Source: Streptomyces griseus (GTDB taxonomy: Bacteria > Actinomycetota > Actinomycetes > Nanopelagicales > Nanopelagicaceae). Taken from it: a stretch of 64,000 nt of DNA. Below the pieces are notes generated by a model, which worked only from the letters and a program-made list of their open reading frames with translations, did no database searches and was not told where the DNA came from. The stretch is from the NCBI GenBank assembly GCA_945865365.1, contig CAMBDL010000003.1, forward strand, positions 47,949-111,948, read 5' to 3'. Of the stretch, positions 27,644-37,203 are shown in pieces; position 1 is the first letter of the stretch, and every line of letters starts with the position of its first letter. A program made the translations under genes and the position numbers.

Positions 27644-28990
27644 TTACAGCCTCTCCATTATCAACTCGATATCTGAAATTTTGGTCCATGGATTAACAAT
27701 GGCAAATCGCAGAATTGCTTGACCTTGATGAGATGACGGTGGAATAAAACCAATTTGATCAGAGAGCAACTGGTCTGACCAGTTTTGGTAATCACTAGCG
27801 CTCCAACCTTTGCGAATAAATGCGACGATTGAAAGTTCGGGTTCGCATACAAGCTCTAAATCTGGATGTGCTCTTACTAATTCGGCAGCACCGCGCGCAA
27901 TCTCTAATGTGTGTTCCATCGCTTCGGTATAAGCATCGGTGCCATGGGCTGCTAATGAAAACCAAAATGGTAAACCGCGAGTACGGCGAGTCAATTGAAT
28001 TGCATAATCAGATGGTGACCATGCGCCATCCTTTAAAGTATCTAAATAGGAAGCATGTTGAGTATGTACATTGCGAGCAATTTCAGGCTCTCGGTAAATC
28101 AATGCGCATGCATCGTAGGGTGCAAATAACCACTTATGTGGATCAACAATAAAAGAATCAGCCTCTTCAATACCATCGAACTTTGATCGCACTGATGGGG
28201 CACAGAGTGCAGCTAAACCGTAGGCACCATCGACATGAAACCAGGCACTGCGATCATGCGCAGCTTTCGCTATTGCCTTTAAGTCATCGATGATTCCAAG
28301 ATTTGTGGTGCCGGAAGTTGCCACGACAACAAAGACTCGCTTGGTTGTTCTCGCATGAAGTTCATCGATAGCTGCGGCAACTGCGCTGCCCATTAACTTT
28401 CCATTTGCATCTACTGGAATTTTCAAAACTTCAACATCCATAACATTTGCTGCACTAACAACCGATGAGTGTGCCTCTTCACTGCAGGCAATAACCCATT
28501 TAGTTGCTTCTGGGTACTTCTTTTTCGCTTCTGCGCGCGCAACAACTAACGCGGAGAGATTTCCGATTGTGCCACCTTGTACAAATACACCACCTGCAGT
28601 TTTAGGCATGCCAGCTAAATCCGAAAGCCAGCGCAGCGCTTGGTTTTCAGCAAAGACCGCGCCTGCACCTTCTTGCCAGGAGCCGCCGTATAAAGCACTT
28701 GCGCCAACGACTAGATCAAAAAGGTTTGCATACTCAGTTGGTGCAGATGGAATAAAAGCTAAATTTCGTGGATGATCGGTAGAGATGCATGCTTTAGCAA
28801 GCACGCTTGTGAAGACTTCTAGAGCATCGTGTCCGCCAAGACCCTTAGCGGTAATCGTGTTGCCAACTTCATTAAATAAATCTTTGGCGGTGCGGGGTCC
28901 ATCTAGTGGCGGATCATTCTTTAATCGATCCAGACTGTACGCCAAAACTTCAGCGGCTAGCGCCTCTACTTCGGCGGTAAATTCATGCAT
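27644..28990 (-). CDS. PLP-dependent decarboxylase (group II, aromatic amino acid type)
   Basis: 448 residues. PLP Lys286 in VDPHKWLF, ring-stacking His174 in SEEAHSS, Asp254 in HVDGAYG. The pattern is that of aromatic-L-amino-acid/tyrosine/glutamate decarboxylases; the substrate cannot be fixed from sequence. It starts inside the end of the SDR-DUF2867 gene (8-bp overlap), so the two are co-translated. Confidence 0.85.
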   Translation of the reverse strand: MHEFTAEVEALAAEVLAYSLDRLKNDPPLDGPRTAKDLFNEVGNTITAKGLGGHDALEVFTSVLAKACISTDHPRNLAFIPSAPTEYANLFDLVVGASALYGGSWQEGAGAVFAENQALRWLSDLAGMPKTAGGVFVQGGTIGNLSALVVARAEAKKKYPEATKWVIACSEEAHSSVVSAANVMDVEVLKIPVDANGKLMGSAVAAAIDELHARTTKRVFVVVATSGTTNLGIIDDLKAIAKAAHDRSAWFHVDGAYGLAALCAPSVRSKFDGIEEADSFIVDPHKWLFAPYDACALIYREPEIARNVHTQHASYLDTLKDGAWSPSDYAIQLTRRTRGLPFWFSLAAHGTDAYTEAMEHTLEIARGAAELVRAHPDLELVCEPELSIVAFIRKGWSASDYQNWSDQLLSDQIGFIPPSSHQGQAILRFAIVNPWTKISDIELIMERL

Positions 28991-30464
28991 CCTTTTTTGC
29001 TTTCTTCACAATATTTCGAAGCATAGTAGGAAAAACAAATAGATGAAATGGTGAAACGGCATACCAATACAGCTGTCCTCCTAGGCCCCGGGGGTTAAAT
29101 GTTGCCTCCTGAACAATTTTGGTCTTTCCATTTTCTCGTGTAACTGTAAATTCCAGCCACGCCTTACCTGGCAAAACCATTTCGGCATATAACTTTAATC
29201 GCCGACCCGCTTCTAACTCTTCTACTCGCCAAAAATCCAAACTTTCACCAACGCGCAAGAAATCAGGATCACGACGACCTCGACGCAAACCAACGCCACC
29301 AACTAAGAATCGATCTAAAACTCCACGAGCCCACCACAATAAATCAGAGCCAAACCATCCATTATCTCCGCCAATGCGTTCAACCTGTCGCCACACCTGT
29401 TCTGCTGGAACATCGGTAATACGTTCGCGACGATCTCGCAAAACCATTTCACCCGCCCAATCGGGATCCCCTTGTGCTTTTTGCCAAGGTGCAACGGGCA
29501 TCGTTGCATCCGACCAACGAGTTTCAACACCATGTGCTGTGATCTTTGACAGAGCTAAAGAAATAGCTGTTTCAACATCAATTAAACCTTCAGCCGGCTT
29601 TGGAATTAGTGCATCAATACTCTTTGCAGGATCTGCGACAACCTCGCTAATGAGCGAACCAACAAGCGGTCGGGCAAGAGCGGTCGGCACTGGAGTTACT
29701 AAGCCAATCCATAAACTAGAAAGTCCAGGTGTTAACACCGGAACCTTAATAATCCAACGCTTCTTTAAGCCAGATAGTTTTGCAAACTTTTGCATCATGT
29801 CCGCATATGACAAAACTTCAGGGCCACCAATATCAAAGACTTGATTTACCGGCTTTTCTAAGCGTGCCACGCCCTTTAGATAATACAAAACATCTCGAAT
29901 TGCGATTGGGTGCGTTTTATTCATGACCCATTTAGGTGTTGTCATGATAGGAAGTCGATGTGTTAAGTGGCGCAACATTTCAAAGCTGGCAGAGCCTGAG
30001 CCAATAATAATTCCGGCGCGAAGCTCTAAAACTGATACTGAAGTTGTTGCTAAAGATTTTCCTGTCATCGCGCGAGATGCAAGATGCTTACTGATGTTTA
30101 CATCGTTTGCGATTCCACCCAAATAAATAATCTGCGATACACCAGCTTGTTCGGCGGCTTTTGCAAAATTACGCGCCATTTCGCGTTCAATTTCATCAAA
30201 ATTTGGACCTAAATTAATTGAGTGCAGCAAGTAAAAAGCTGTATGAATTCCTTCTAGTGCTCGCTGTAAATCACTAAAATTTTCTGCACTTCCTTCGCAG
30301 ATATCAACTAGTGATGCCCATGGCTGACCCATAATTTTGTACTTATCGCGCACCAGTATTCGAACATCCTCTTTTTCATCAACAAATGCGCGGACTAATC
30401 GGCCGCCAACATATCCAGATGCCCCGGTGACGAGGTACTTACGGCTTTGATTGGGCACGGACAT
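28983..30464 (-). CDS. NAD(P)-binding epimerase-like protein with C-terminal DUF2867 domain
   Basis: 493 residues. Residues 7-300 are an atypical SDR (VTGASGYVGGRLVRAF, YLGGIAND, LRAGIIIGSGSASFEML); residues ~340-493 match DUF2867 (VWRQVERIGGDNGWFGSDLLWWARGVLDR, a polyketide-cyclase-like fold). This two-domain protein is common in actinobacteria and unstudied. TAGGCT seven bases before the ATG suggests a leaderless mRNA that continues into the decarboxylase gene. Confidence 0.82.
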   Translation of the reverse strand: MSVPNQSRKYLVTGASGYVGGRLVRAFVDEKEDVRILVRDKYKIMGQPWASLVDICEGSAENFSDLQRALEGIHTAFYLLHSINLGPNFDEIEREMARNFAKAAEQAGVSQIIYLGGIANDVNISKHLASRAMTGKSLATTSVSVLELRAGIIIGSGSASFEMLRHLTHRLPIMTTPKWVMNKTHPIAIRDVLYYLKGVARLEKPVNQVFDIGGPEVLSYADMMQKFAKLSGLKKRWIIKVPVLTPGLSSLWIGLVTPVPTALARPLVGSLISEVVADPAKSIDALIPKPAEGLIDVETAISLALSKITAHGVETRWSDATMPVAPWQKAQGDPDWAGEMVLRDRRERITDVPAEQVWRQVERIGGDNGWFGSDLLWWARGVLDRFLVGGVGLRRGRRDPDFLRVGESLDFWRVEELEAGRRLKLYAEMVLPGKAWLEFTVTRENGKTKIVQEATFNPRGLGGQLYWYAVSPFHLFVFPTMLRNIVKKAKKDA

Positions 30465-30471
30465 GGTGCGA

Positions 30472-30481
30472 AGCCTAGACT
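30472..30481. promoter_or_regulatory. Overlapping divergent -10 elements (SDR-DUF2867 / NDH-2)
   Basis: The ten bases AGCCTAGACT contain TAGACT on the plus strand (30476-30481, six bases before ATG 30488) and TAGGCT on the minus strand (30477-30472, seven bases before ATG 30464). They share the self-complementary TA step. Both genes would be leaderless. Confidence 0.55.
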
Positions 30482-30487
30482 TACTCT

Positions 30488-31723
30488 ATGAAAAAGACAT
30501 CTCAGAGGCCCCGGGTAGTAATACTCGGTGCCGGTTTTGGCGGCTTAACTGCAGCTAAAGCGATGTCAGAGTTTGCCCACGTCACACTTGTAGACCGACA
30601 TAATTTTCAGACTTTCCTGCCCCTCTTATACCAAGTCTCTACTGCCGGCCTTGCCGCCGATCATGTTGCACATCCAATTCGCGGTGCACTTCGTAAAACA
30701 GGGGTCGCTTTTCGAATGGGATCCCCGATTTCAGTTGACCATAAAAATAAAACTATAAAGTTAGATAGCAGCGAAACTCTAGAATTCGATCATCTTGTCG
30801 TCGCACTTGGTTCGGCGACAGCCGACTTTGGGGTGCCAGGTGTTCGCGAGCATGCACTCGGAATGAAAAGCGTTCATGAGGCGATCACAATCCGAGCCGA
30901 AGTTATGCGTCGTTTTGAGGATCTGTGTCGTTTTGAGGATGAAACTATTTTTTCAATTGCTGTCGTAGGAGGTGGACCTACAGGAGTTGAAATGGCCGGA
31001 GCTTTCGCCGAACTTGTTCGTGGACCACTAAAGAATGACCAAGCACATGCTGCAGCCCATATCGATATTTACTTGATTGAAGCTGGGCCACGGTTATTGC
31101 CTAGTTTTTCTGAAAAACTCTCGGCACGGACAAAGCGAGATCTTGAAGAACTCGGAGTGAAAGTACGCCTTAATACATCTGTGGCACAGATTAAACCCAG
31201 AACTATCGAGATTAAAGATGGTGAAACAATTCCATCTGAGGTAACAATTTGGGCTGCGGGGGTACAGGGTGAGCCAAATGCTTCGAAATTAAACCTCCCC
31301 TTAATACAATCGCGCATCGATGTAGAGGACACACTTCAAGTTAAAAATTATCCTCACATCTGGGCAATTGGTGATATCGCTGGAATTAAAGGCACTGACG
31401 GGCGCTTCTTACCTATGGTGGCCCCGGTTGCTTTGCAGCAAGGAAAATTTATTGCAAAGCAACTACTTCGAACGTTAAAGTCTGAATCGTTATTAGCATT
31501 TAAGTACCGTGATAAAGGTTCTATGGCAACAATCGGGCGCCACAAGGCCGTTGTAGAAGTAAAGAACTTTAGATTAGTTGGAATTCCTGCCTGGTATGCC
31601 TGGCTATTTTTACACTTGTTCTACCTCTTAGGCGGACGCAATAAGATTGGAACTATGGCCGACTGGACGTGGAACTATTTAACTTTTGATCGCGGTAACC
31701 GGCACATTATGGATTCAATGTAG
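30488..31723 (+). CDS. ndh: Type II NADH dehydrogenase-like FAD/NAD oxidoreductase
   Basis: 411 residues. FAD motif GAGFGG at 14-19, quinone/NAD region with AVVGGGPTGVEMAGAFAEL, LTVWAAGVQG-like TIWAAGVQGEPNA, AIGDIAGI, and a C-terminal membrane-binding segment (WYAWLFLHLFYLLGG...TFDRGNR) typical of NDH-2. Passes electrons from NADH to quinone without pumping protons. Stop overlaps the GTG of the next gene (TAGTG). Confidence 0.87.
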   Translation: MKKTSQRPRVVILGAGFGGLTAAKAMSEFAHVTLVDRHNFQTFLPLLYQVSTAGLAADHVAHPIRGALRKTGVAFRMGSPISVDHKNKTIKLDSSETLEFDHLVVALGSATADFGVPGVREHALGMKSVHEAITIRAEVMRRFEDLCRFEDETIFSIAVVGGGPTGVEMAGAFAELVRGPLKNDQAHAAAHIDIYLIEAGPRLLPSFSEKLSARTKRDLEELGVKVRLNTSVAQIKPRTIEIKDGETIPSEVTIWAAGVQGEPNASKLNLPLIQSRIDVEDTLQVKNYPHIWAIGDIAGIKGTDGRFLPMVAPVALQQGKFIAKQLLRTLKSESLLAFKYRDKGSMATIGRHKAVVEVKNFRLVGIPAWYAWLFLHLFYLLGGRNKIGTMADWTWNYLTFDRGNRHIMDSM

Positions 31724-32502
31724 TGCCTGATTACATTAGTCTGCGGGGACACCAGGTTTATACCTATGAATGGGAACATGATGGGGAAGCCGTAATTTTA
31801 CTACACGGTGGTATGAGTAAAACATCTAGTCTTGACTATATCTTGGTGCCAGCCCTTGAAGATGATTTTCATGTCTTTGCTTACGACAGAACTGCCCATG
31901 GTTTTACTGGCGATCAAGTTGGAAGTCTGCACTTTGAATTTCAGACTAATGAGGCCATTGCATATTTAGAGGACGTAGTGAAAGAGCCTGCACACTTGAT
32001 TGGTTATAGCGATGGGGCAATCATTGCCCTTATGGTTGCAATTAAGCGGCCCGATCTAGTCAAGTCGATTATTTCGATTGGTGGAAATTTCCACTACAAC
32101 GGCGTGATGCCGGATGCGCATATTATGCGTGCGATAAGCCAAGAGGACCAGGCCGAATACAATTTAATTTCACCTGATGCACCGCACACATTGCTGGAAA
32201 AAACTCAACGAATGAATGCAATTTGGGAGAGCGAACCAACGTTAACGGTTGCTGACTTAGCCCTTATTCAATGCCCTGTAATGGTCTTGGCAGGAGATGA
32301 TGACGTAATAAACCACCATCACACCGTTGATTTATACGAAGCGCTTTCTCTTGGTCAGTTAGCCATAATTCCTGGAACTTCACATAGTGTGATGAAAGAA
32401 AAACCTGAACTACTCAATGCAGTTATTGTTCAATTCCTAGAAGATTTAAGCTATCCAGAAACGCGATGGCCGATTCGCCGAACTAACAATCAACCGGAGT
32501 AA
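31723..32502 (+). CDS. Alpha/beta hydrolase
   Basis: 259 residues. Oxyanion region VILLHGGMS, nucleophile elbow GYSDG with Ser96, acid in LAGDDDVI, and His in GTSHSVMKEKPELL. Soluble, no signal peptide. GTG start overlaps the ndh stop by one base, so it is translated with NDH-2. Substrate unknown. Its end overlaps the carbonic anhydrase gene by 20 bp. Confidence 0.83.
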   Translation: MPDYISLRGHQVYTYEWEHDGEAVILLHGGMSKTSSLDYILVPALEDDFHVFAYDRTAHGFTGDQVGSLHFEFQTNEAIAYLEDVVKEPAHLIGYSDGAIIALMVAIKRPDLVKSIISIGGNFHYNGVMPDAHIMRAISQEDQAEYNLISPDAPHTLLEKTQRMNAIWESEPTLTVADLALIQCPVMVLAGDDDVINHHHTVDLYEALSLGQLAIIPGTSHSVMKEKPELLNAVIVQFLEDLSYPETRWPIRRTNNQPE

Positions 32503-32995
32503 TTTTTCCCGTTGCAACATCATAAATTGCACCACCAACTGAAACCCCAGTGTTGAGTAAACGATAGTTGCGCACCATGTGTACATCTTCAATCAATGCG
32601 GCTTGTTGATCTCCAACGGTTTTAAATTCAAGTTCAGATGTATCGATTCCATATTTAGTATCAATTTCAAGGTGGATTTGCGCTTCATCAACTTGCGCCA
32701 TACGGCAATTGGTATGAGGCATAATCAAGATTCTTTTTACACCTAACAAATACGTTGCCAAAACCAGGGTACGTAAAACGTCATCGGTCACACGCGCTCC
32801 GGCGTTGCGCAATATTTTGGCATCACCCGACCTCATGCCAACTACAGAGAGTGGGTTAATGCGTGAGTCCATACAGGTAACAATCGCTAAACCCTTTTGG
32901 GCAACTCCGGTTAATTCTGAGTATTTAAAGCTTTTGATGTATTCATCATTGGCAGCTATCGCATCGGCAAATTCATCGTAAGGAAACGCCGACAT
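32483..32995 (-). CDS. Beta-class carbonic anhydrase
   Basis: 170 residues. Zinc ligands Cys41, His94 and Cys97 with the Asp43-Arg45 dyad (CMDSR, PHTNC), the small actinobacterial beta-CA type. Interconverts CO2 and bicarbonate, supplying carboxylases. A strong purine-rich AGAAGGGGGG ribosome-binding site precedes the ATG, with tRNA-Thr about 25 bp upstream on the same strand, so the two may be co-transcribed. Confidence 0.9.
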   Translation of the reverse strand: MSAFPYDEFADAIAANDEYIKSFKYSELTGVAQKGLAIVTCMDSRINPLSVVGMRSGDAKILRNAGARVTDDVLRTLVLATYLLGVKRILIMPHTNCRMAQVDEAQIHLEIDTKYGIDTSELEFKTVGDQQAALIEDVHMVRNYRLLNTGVSVGGAIYDVATGKITPVDC

Positions 32996-33020
32996 GATGT
33001 CCCCCCTTCTAAAAACTACG

Positions 33021-33092
33021 AGCCCCCCGTCAGGATTGAACTGACGACCTGCGCATTACAAGTGCGCTGCTCTACCACTGAGCTAGAGAGGC
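33021..33092 (-). tRNA. tRNA-Thr (anticodon UGU)
   Basis: All arms pair: acceptor GCCTCTC/GGGGGGC with two G-U pairs and discriminator U, D-stem GCTC/GAGC, anticodon stem GCGCA/TGCGC with loop CTTGTAA, and T-stem GTCAG/CTGAC with TTCAATC. The anticodon TGT reads ACA. CCA is not encoded. Confidence 0.95.
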
Positions 33093-33186
33093 CTACGTGC
33101 GAACACGCATCGATCTTGCGACCAGCGGCAATTATGGCAGTGAGTTGCAAAAACTTGAAATCGAGATCAACCGACAGGCGCAGCGG

Positions 33187-33192
33187 TAGGTT
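33187..33192 (+). promoter_or_regulatory. -10 element (TAGGTT), leaderless promoter of ppx
   Basis: TAGGTT, six bases, GTG at 33199. This spacing picks the GTG rather than the ATG that directly abuts the hexamer at 33193. Confidence 0.55.
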
Positions 33193-33198
33193 ATGCCC

Positions 33199-34116
33199 GT
33201 GAGATTAGGCGTATTAGACGTGGGTTCCAACACCATCCACCTTCAGGTCATGGATGCCCATGTTGGCGCTCGACCATCGCCAACCACCAACTTTAAAGTC
33301 GAACTTCGGTTGACTCAGTACCTCAATAAATCGGGCACAATTTCAAACGAGGGAATCGCAGCTCTCCACGAAGCAATCACTAGCGCAGTTGCTCATGCCC
33401 AAGAGAACAATACCGATGAGATTTTAGCCTTTGCTACATCGGCCGTGAGAGAAGCAAGAAATGGCGCCGCAATAATTCAAGAGATCAATGAGCGACATCA
33501 CATTGATTTACACATTCTGACCGGCGATGAAGAAGCACGCATGACATTTCTAGCAGTGCGGCGATGGTTAGGGTGGTCTGCTGGCAAGATTTTAATGCTC
33601 GATATTGGTGGTGGATCCTTAGAGATTGCCTACGGAATTAATGAGAGCCCAGAGGCCACACTTTCTTTACCATTAGGTGCTGCACGTATGACACGAGATT
33701 TCTTAAGTGGAGATCCTTATTCAGATAAAGATGTGAAATTCTTGCAAGACTATGTTGCGGATAATCTTGAGAAAAAACTTCCTGCAGTTCTTCGCTCTCA
33801 CGATGCAAATCACTTCGTAGCAACCAGTAAGACCTTTAGAACACTGGCTCGATTATCAGGGTATTGGTTTAATGATAATCCGAAGTATTTGGAGCTGGCT
33901 AATTTAGAGGCGCTGACTTCAAAGTTGGCAGGAATGACTGATAAGGAACGGGCTGATTTACCTGGAGTTTCAGCAAGTAGAGCTCAACAGATTGTTGCCG
34001 GTGCAATAGTTGCACGTTCAGTAATGGCCTTACTAGATATTGAAAAAGTTGAAATTTGTCCGTGGGCCTTACGTGAAGGAGTTGTTTTGCGCAGGTTAGA
34101 TTGGCTACAGGGCTAA
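33199..34116 (+). CDS. ppx: Exopolyphosphatase / Ppx-GppA phosphatase
   Basis: 305 residues. ASKHA fold: LGVLDVGSNTIHLQV (P-loop-like phosphate 1), LAFATSAVREARNG, MLDIGGGSLEIAYG (phosphate 2), and late PGVSASRAQQIVAGA. Actinobacterial short form of Ppx, about 300 residues, which removes phosphate from polyphosphate or pppGpp. I place the start at the GTG (33199), giving the family's usual MRLGVLDVGSNT start and fitting the -10 spacing; the ATG two codons earlier is the alternative. Near ppk, which makes the polymer. Confidence 0.88.
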   Translation: MRLGVLDVGSNTIHLQVMDAHVGARPSPTTNFKVELRLTQYLNKSGTISNEGIAALHEAITSAVAHAQENNTDEILAFATSAVREARNGAAIIQEINERHHIDLHILTGDEEARMTFLAVRRWLGWSAGKILMLDIGGGSLEIAYGINESPEATLSLPLGAARMTRDFLSGDPYSDKDVKFLQDYVADNLEKKLPAVLRSHDANHFVATSKTFRTLARLSGYWFNDNPKYLELANLEALTSKLAGMTDKERADLPGVSASRAQQIVAGAIVARSVMALLDIEKVEICPWALREGVVLRRLDWLQG

Positions 34117-34117
34117 G

Positions 34118-35017
34118 TTAGGTTGTAGGGGCTTGTATCCAGTCGATTGCGATTATTTCGCCATCGCGATGGTGCAGAACCCATGCCTCAGCAGGCTTTA
34201 GCTCCTGGTCTAAGTTCTTAAAGTTCTTTTTGCCAATTAACTTCTTGAGTAGCTTAGGTAAAATTGGGTTATGGCTACAGATGATTGTACTTTTACCGCT
34301 ATCCATTAAATCTTGGGCATAATCCAGCGCGGCCTCTTTATCTTTTGAAAAACGGTACTCGCTCAAATCGCTAGAAAATATCGGATCCATATGCAATGAG
34401 TGAGTCATCGGTTCGATCGTTTCAATACAACGCATCGCATCGGATGAGTGAACCTGATCAATGGCATATGGGAGATAGTTCGTTAACATTCTCTTAGCTT
34501 GAAGTTGTCCAAGGTGAGCTAGCGGACGATCGCCGTCATCTCCATCCCAATCTTCGCGCTTAACTGCTTTGGCATGGCGCAGTAAAACCAATGCAGTTGT
34601 GCCAGTTCCAAATTCGAGGAAGAAATCAATGACTGATCTATCGTCATCTAAACTCAGTTTTTTGCGCGCATCTGCAGGGCTGAGCCACTCAATCTGATCA
34701 ACCTCTTGAGGATCAGGCTTGCCGCTTGGGGCTTCGTTAGCTTGTGCCGACCAATACTTTACAATTTTAGAGATTCCATCGACGACATAGGTTACTTCGC
34801 CAAGTTCTGGTCCAAAGATCGATTCATACCCGGTCTCTTCCATGACTTCACGATATGCACAAGCAATCATCGATTCACTTCTATCGCGCTTTCCCTTTGG
34901 AAGTGACCAATCGTCATAACGTGGTCGATGAATCAGCGCGACTTCGATTTTTTTCTTCGCACCATATCGCCACAAAACCGCACCACCAGCGTAAATAATT
35001 AAGTTTTCCTCGCTCAT
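34118..35017 (-). CDS. MutT1-like NUDIX hydrolase fused to histidine phosphatase
   Basis: 299 residues in two domains. The NUDIX domain (about 1-135) has a complete box from Gly42 through REVMEETGY (56-64); the SixA-type phosphatase domain (about 140-299) has the LLRHAKA motif and ICSHNP. This is the mycobacterial MutT1 architecture, known to clean 8-oxo-(d)GTP and diadenosine polyphosphates. The ppk-mutT1 order is also that of mycobacteria; MutT1 starts 12 bp from the ppk stop, so ppk leads the operon. Confidence 0.88.
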   Translation of the reverse strand: MSEENLIIYAGGAVLWRYGAKKKIEVALIHRPRYDDWSLPKGKRDRSESMIACAYREVMEETGYESIFGPELGEVTYVVDGISKIVKYWSAQANEAPSGKPDPQEVDQIEWLSPADARKKLSLDDDRSVIDFFLEFGTGTTALVLLRHAKAVKREDWDGDDGDRPLAHLGQLQAKRMLTNYLPYAIDQVHSSDAMRCIETIEPMTHSLHMDPIFSSDLSEYRFSKDKEAALDYAQDLMDSGKSTIICSHNPILPKLLKKLIGKKNFKNLDQELKPAEAWVLHHRDGEIIAIDWIQAPTT

Positions 35018-35029
35018 CTCTAATCCATC

Positions 35030-37078
35030 CTAGGCATAGTGATTGATCATTGTGGTGTGTAGATCACGCAGGGGATTACCTTCACTATCAGTGCTGCTCC
35101 GCACCCACTCGGTTCCCGTTAATTTCCAACTTGCTGTTTCCCCCGATAAGCCAAGGTCGATAATCCACTGTAGTCGCTCATGGTGATCCTTTTTATCAAT
35201 GCGCACTAAACTTTCAACACGGCGATCTAAGTTGCGTCCCATTAAATCGGCGCTTCCAATCCAATATTCATCATCTCCGCCATTGATAAAGTGAAAAATT
35301 CGAGAGTGTTCTAAGAATCGGCCTAGCACCGACTTCACAGTTATATTTTCAGATAGTCCAGCGATTCCTGGCTGCACGGCACAAATGCCACGAATCAAAA
35401 GATCTACCTTCACTCCGGCTTGTGATGCTTCATACAGTTTCGTGACAAAAGTTTCATCTAGAATCGAATTAAGTTTGAATTGAATTCCTGCTGGCTTACC
35501 AGCATTTGCACATTCAATCTCGCGATCAATTCGTTCGGTTATTCCCGATCGCAGCGTACGCGGTGCCACAAGTAGGCGCGAATAAGTAGATTGCGGAGCA
35601 AAGCCAGATAGCTGATTAAAGAGTTTAGTTAGATCTTCTGTGAGCTCTAGATCTGCGCTGAGAATTCCTAAGTCTTCATACATACGAGCTGTCTTTGGAT
35701 TGTAGTTTCCAGTTCCAAGATGACAGTAACGGCGCAAGCCTTGTGGTTCATCGCGCACCACAAGAGAGAGTTTTGCGTGTGTCTTTAAACCCATAAGGCC
35801 ATACACAACATGCACTCCCGCAGCTTCAAGCTTTCGTGCCCAAAATACATTTGCCTGCTCATCGAAGCGAGCTCGAATTTCAATAACCGCTAAGACCTGC
35901 TTGCCCGCTTCGGCCGCTTCAATGAGCGCCTCGATAATCGGTGAGTCACCCGATGTTCGATAGAGAGTCTGTTTAATAGCTAAAACATGTGGATCTTGTG
36001 CTGCGCTTTGAAGAAAATGAACCACTGAAGAAGTAAAGGATTCATAGGGGTGGTGCAGAAGGATTTCACCTTGTCGAATCGCTGAAAAGAACAAATCTGA
36101 GTCTTCTGGATCGACTTCGGCCAAAGCTTTTGCGGTGTGCGATCTAAACCTGTCAAACTTCAATCCAGAAACACCTAAATCGGCAATCTTATTGAGTGCA
36201 GTTAAATCTAGTGGTGCTGGTGCATGAATGATGTTTTCTTCACTAATGCCAAGTTCATCGGCTAACTTTTCGACTAATTTGGTATCCACACCTTTTTCAA
36301 TTTCAAGGCGTACTGGTGGACCAAATCGACGGCGCGCCAACTCTTGTTCTAGTGAGAGCAGAATATCCTCTGACTCATCTTCATCTAAATCGATATCTTG
36401 GTTACGCGTAATACGGAATGTGTAATGGTCTTGAATAATCATGCCTGGGAATAACTCTTGTAAGTGAATTGAAATAAGATCTTCAATTGGCAAAAACCTA
36501 CTTGTTTCATTCTTTAATGTTGCAATAAATCGCGGAAGAATTTCAGGAACTTTAACGCGGGCAAAAAACTCTTCATGAGTCTTAGGATCCTTAACAATTA
36601 CCGCTAAGTTCAACGATAGTCCAGAGATATATGGAAATGGGTGTGAAGGATCAACCGCTAAAGGAGTAAGGACTGGAAAGATTCGATCCTGAAATAATTT
36701 AGTAACATACGTTAACTCGTCCTCATTCAGGTCATCCCAATGAACAAACTCAATTCCAGCTTTCTTTAATTCCAGCACAATATCTTTATGAAAAACATTA
36801 GACTGACGTTCAACTAAAGCCTTAGTTTGAAGAGAGATTTCCTGCATTAAATCCTGTGGGGTAATTCCGGCGACATTGGCATCGGTAATATTATTTTCAA
36901 GTTTGCTCATTAAGGTTGCTACGCGCACCATGAAAAACTCATCCAAGTTTGAGGAGAAAATAGCTAAGAAACGCACTCGCTCCAGTAGGGGCACACGTGT
37001 ATCTTCGGCCAGCTCTAATACACGCTGGTCAAAGGAGAGCCAACTAAGCTCTCGATCGGTGATATTTTTGAACTTCAC
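35030..37078 (-). CDS. ppk: Polyphosphate kinase 1
   Basis: 682 residues. N-terminal RELSWLSFDQRVLELAED, SSNLDEFFMVRVA; the phosphorylated His lies in GLKTHAKLSL and the second conserved His in FLEHSRIFHF; also CHLGTGNYN and WIGSADLMGRNLDRRVE. Makes polyphosphate from ATP at the membrane. I start at the GTG (37078) with AAGGGGGAG nine bases before it; a longer in-frame start at 37177 would add 33 residues without family support. Divergent from lacZ. Confidence 0.94.
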   Translation of the reverse strand: MKFKNITDRELSWLSFDQRVLELAEDTRVPLLERVRFLAIFSSNLDEFFMVRVATLMSKLENNITDANVAGITPQDLMQEISLQTKALVERQSNVFHKDIVLELKKAGIEFVHWDDLNEDELTYVTKLFQDRIFPVLTPLAVDPSHPFPYISGLSLNLAVIVKDPKTHEEFFARVKVPEILPRFIATLKNETSRFLPIEDLISIHLQELFPGMIIQDHYTFRITRNQDIDLDEDESEDILLSLEQELARRRFGPPVRLEIEKGVDTKLVEKLADELGISEENIIHAPAPLDLTALNKIADLGVSGLKFDRFRSHTAKALAEVDPEDSDLFFSAIRQGEILLHHPYESFTSSVVHFLQSAAQDPHVLAIKQTLYRTSGDSPIIEALIEAAEAGKQVLAVIEIRARFDEQANVFWARKLEAAGVHVVYGLMGLKTHAKLSLVVRDEPQGLRRYCHLGTGNYNPKTARMYEDLGILSADLELTEDLTKLFNQLSGFAPQSTYSRLLVAPRTLRSGITERIDREIECANAGKPAGIQFKLNSILDETFVTKLYEASQAGVKVDLLIRGICAVQPGIAGLSENITVKSVLGRFLEHSRIFHFINGGDDEYWIGSADLMGRNLDRRVESLVRIDKKDHHERLQWIIDLGLSGETASWKLTGTEWVRSSTDSEGNPLRDLHTTMINHYA

Positions 37079-37203
37079 CAAGTGATACTCCCCCTTCAAA
37101 GTGAATTCTGCATGTCTGTAGGGTAGCCATCTGGCAAACCTGGCGCGATTTCCACCTATTGATTGCCGGTGCCACACTTACGCCCGTGCTTACAAACTAT
37201 TGG

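Noticed and set aside
37079..37177. 33-residue N-terminal extension of Ppk
   Set aside because: No family similarity, and a strong ribosome-binding site fits the internal GTG at 37078.
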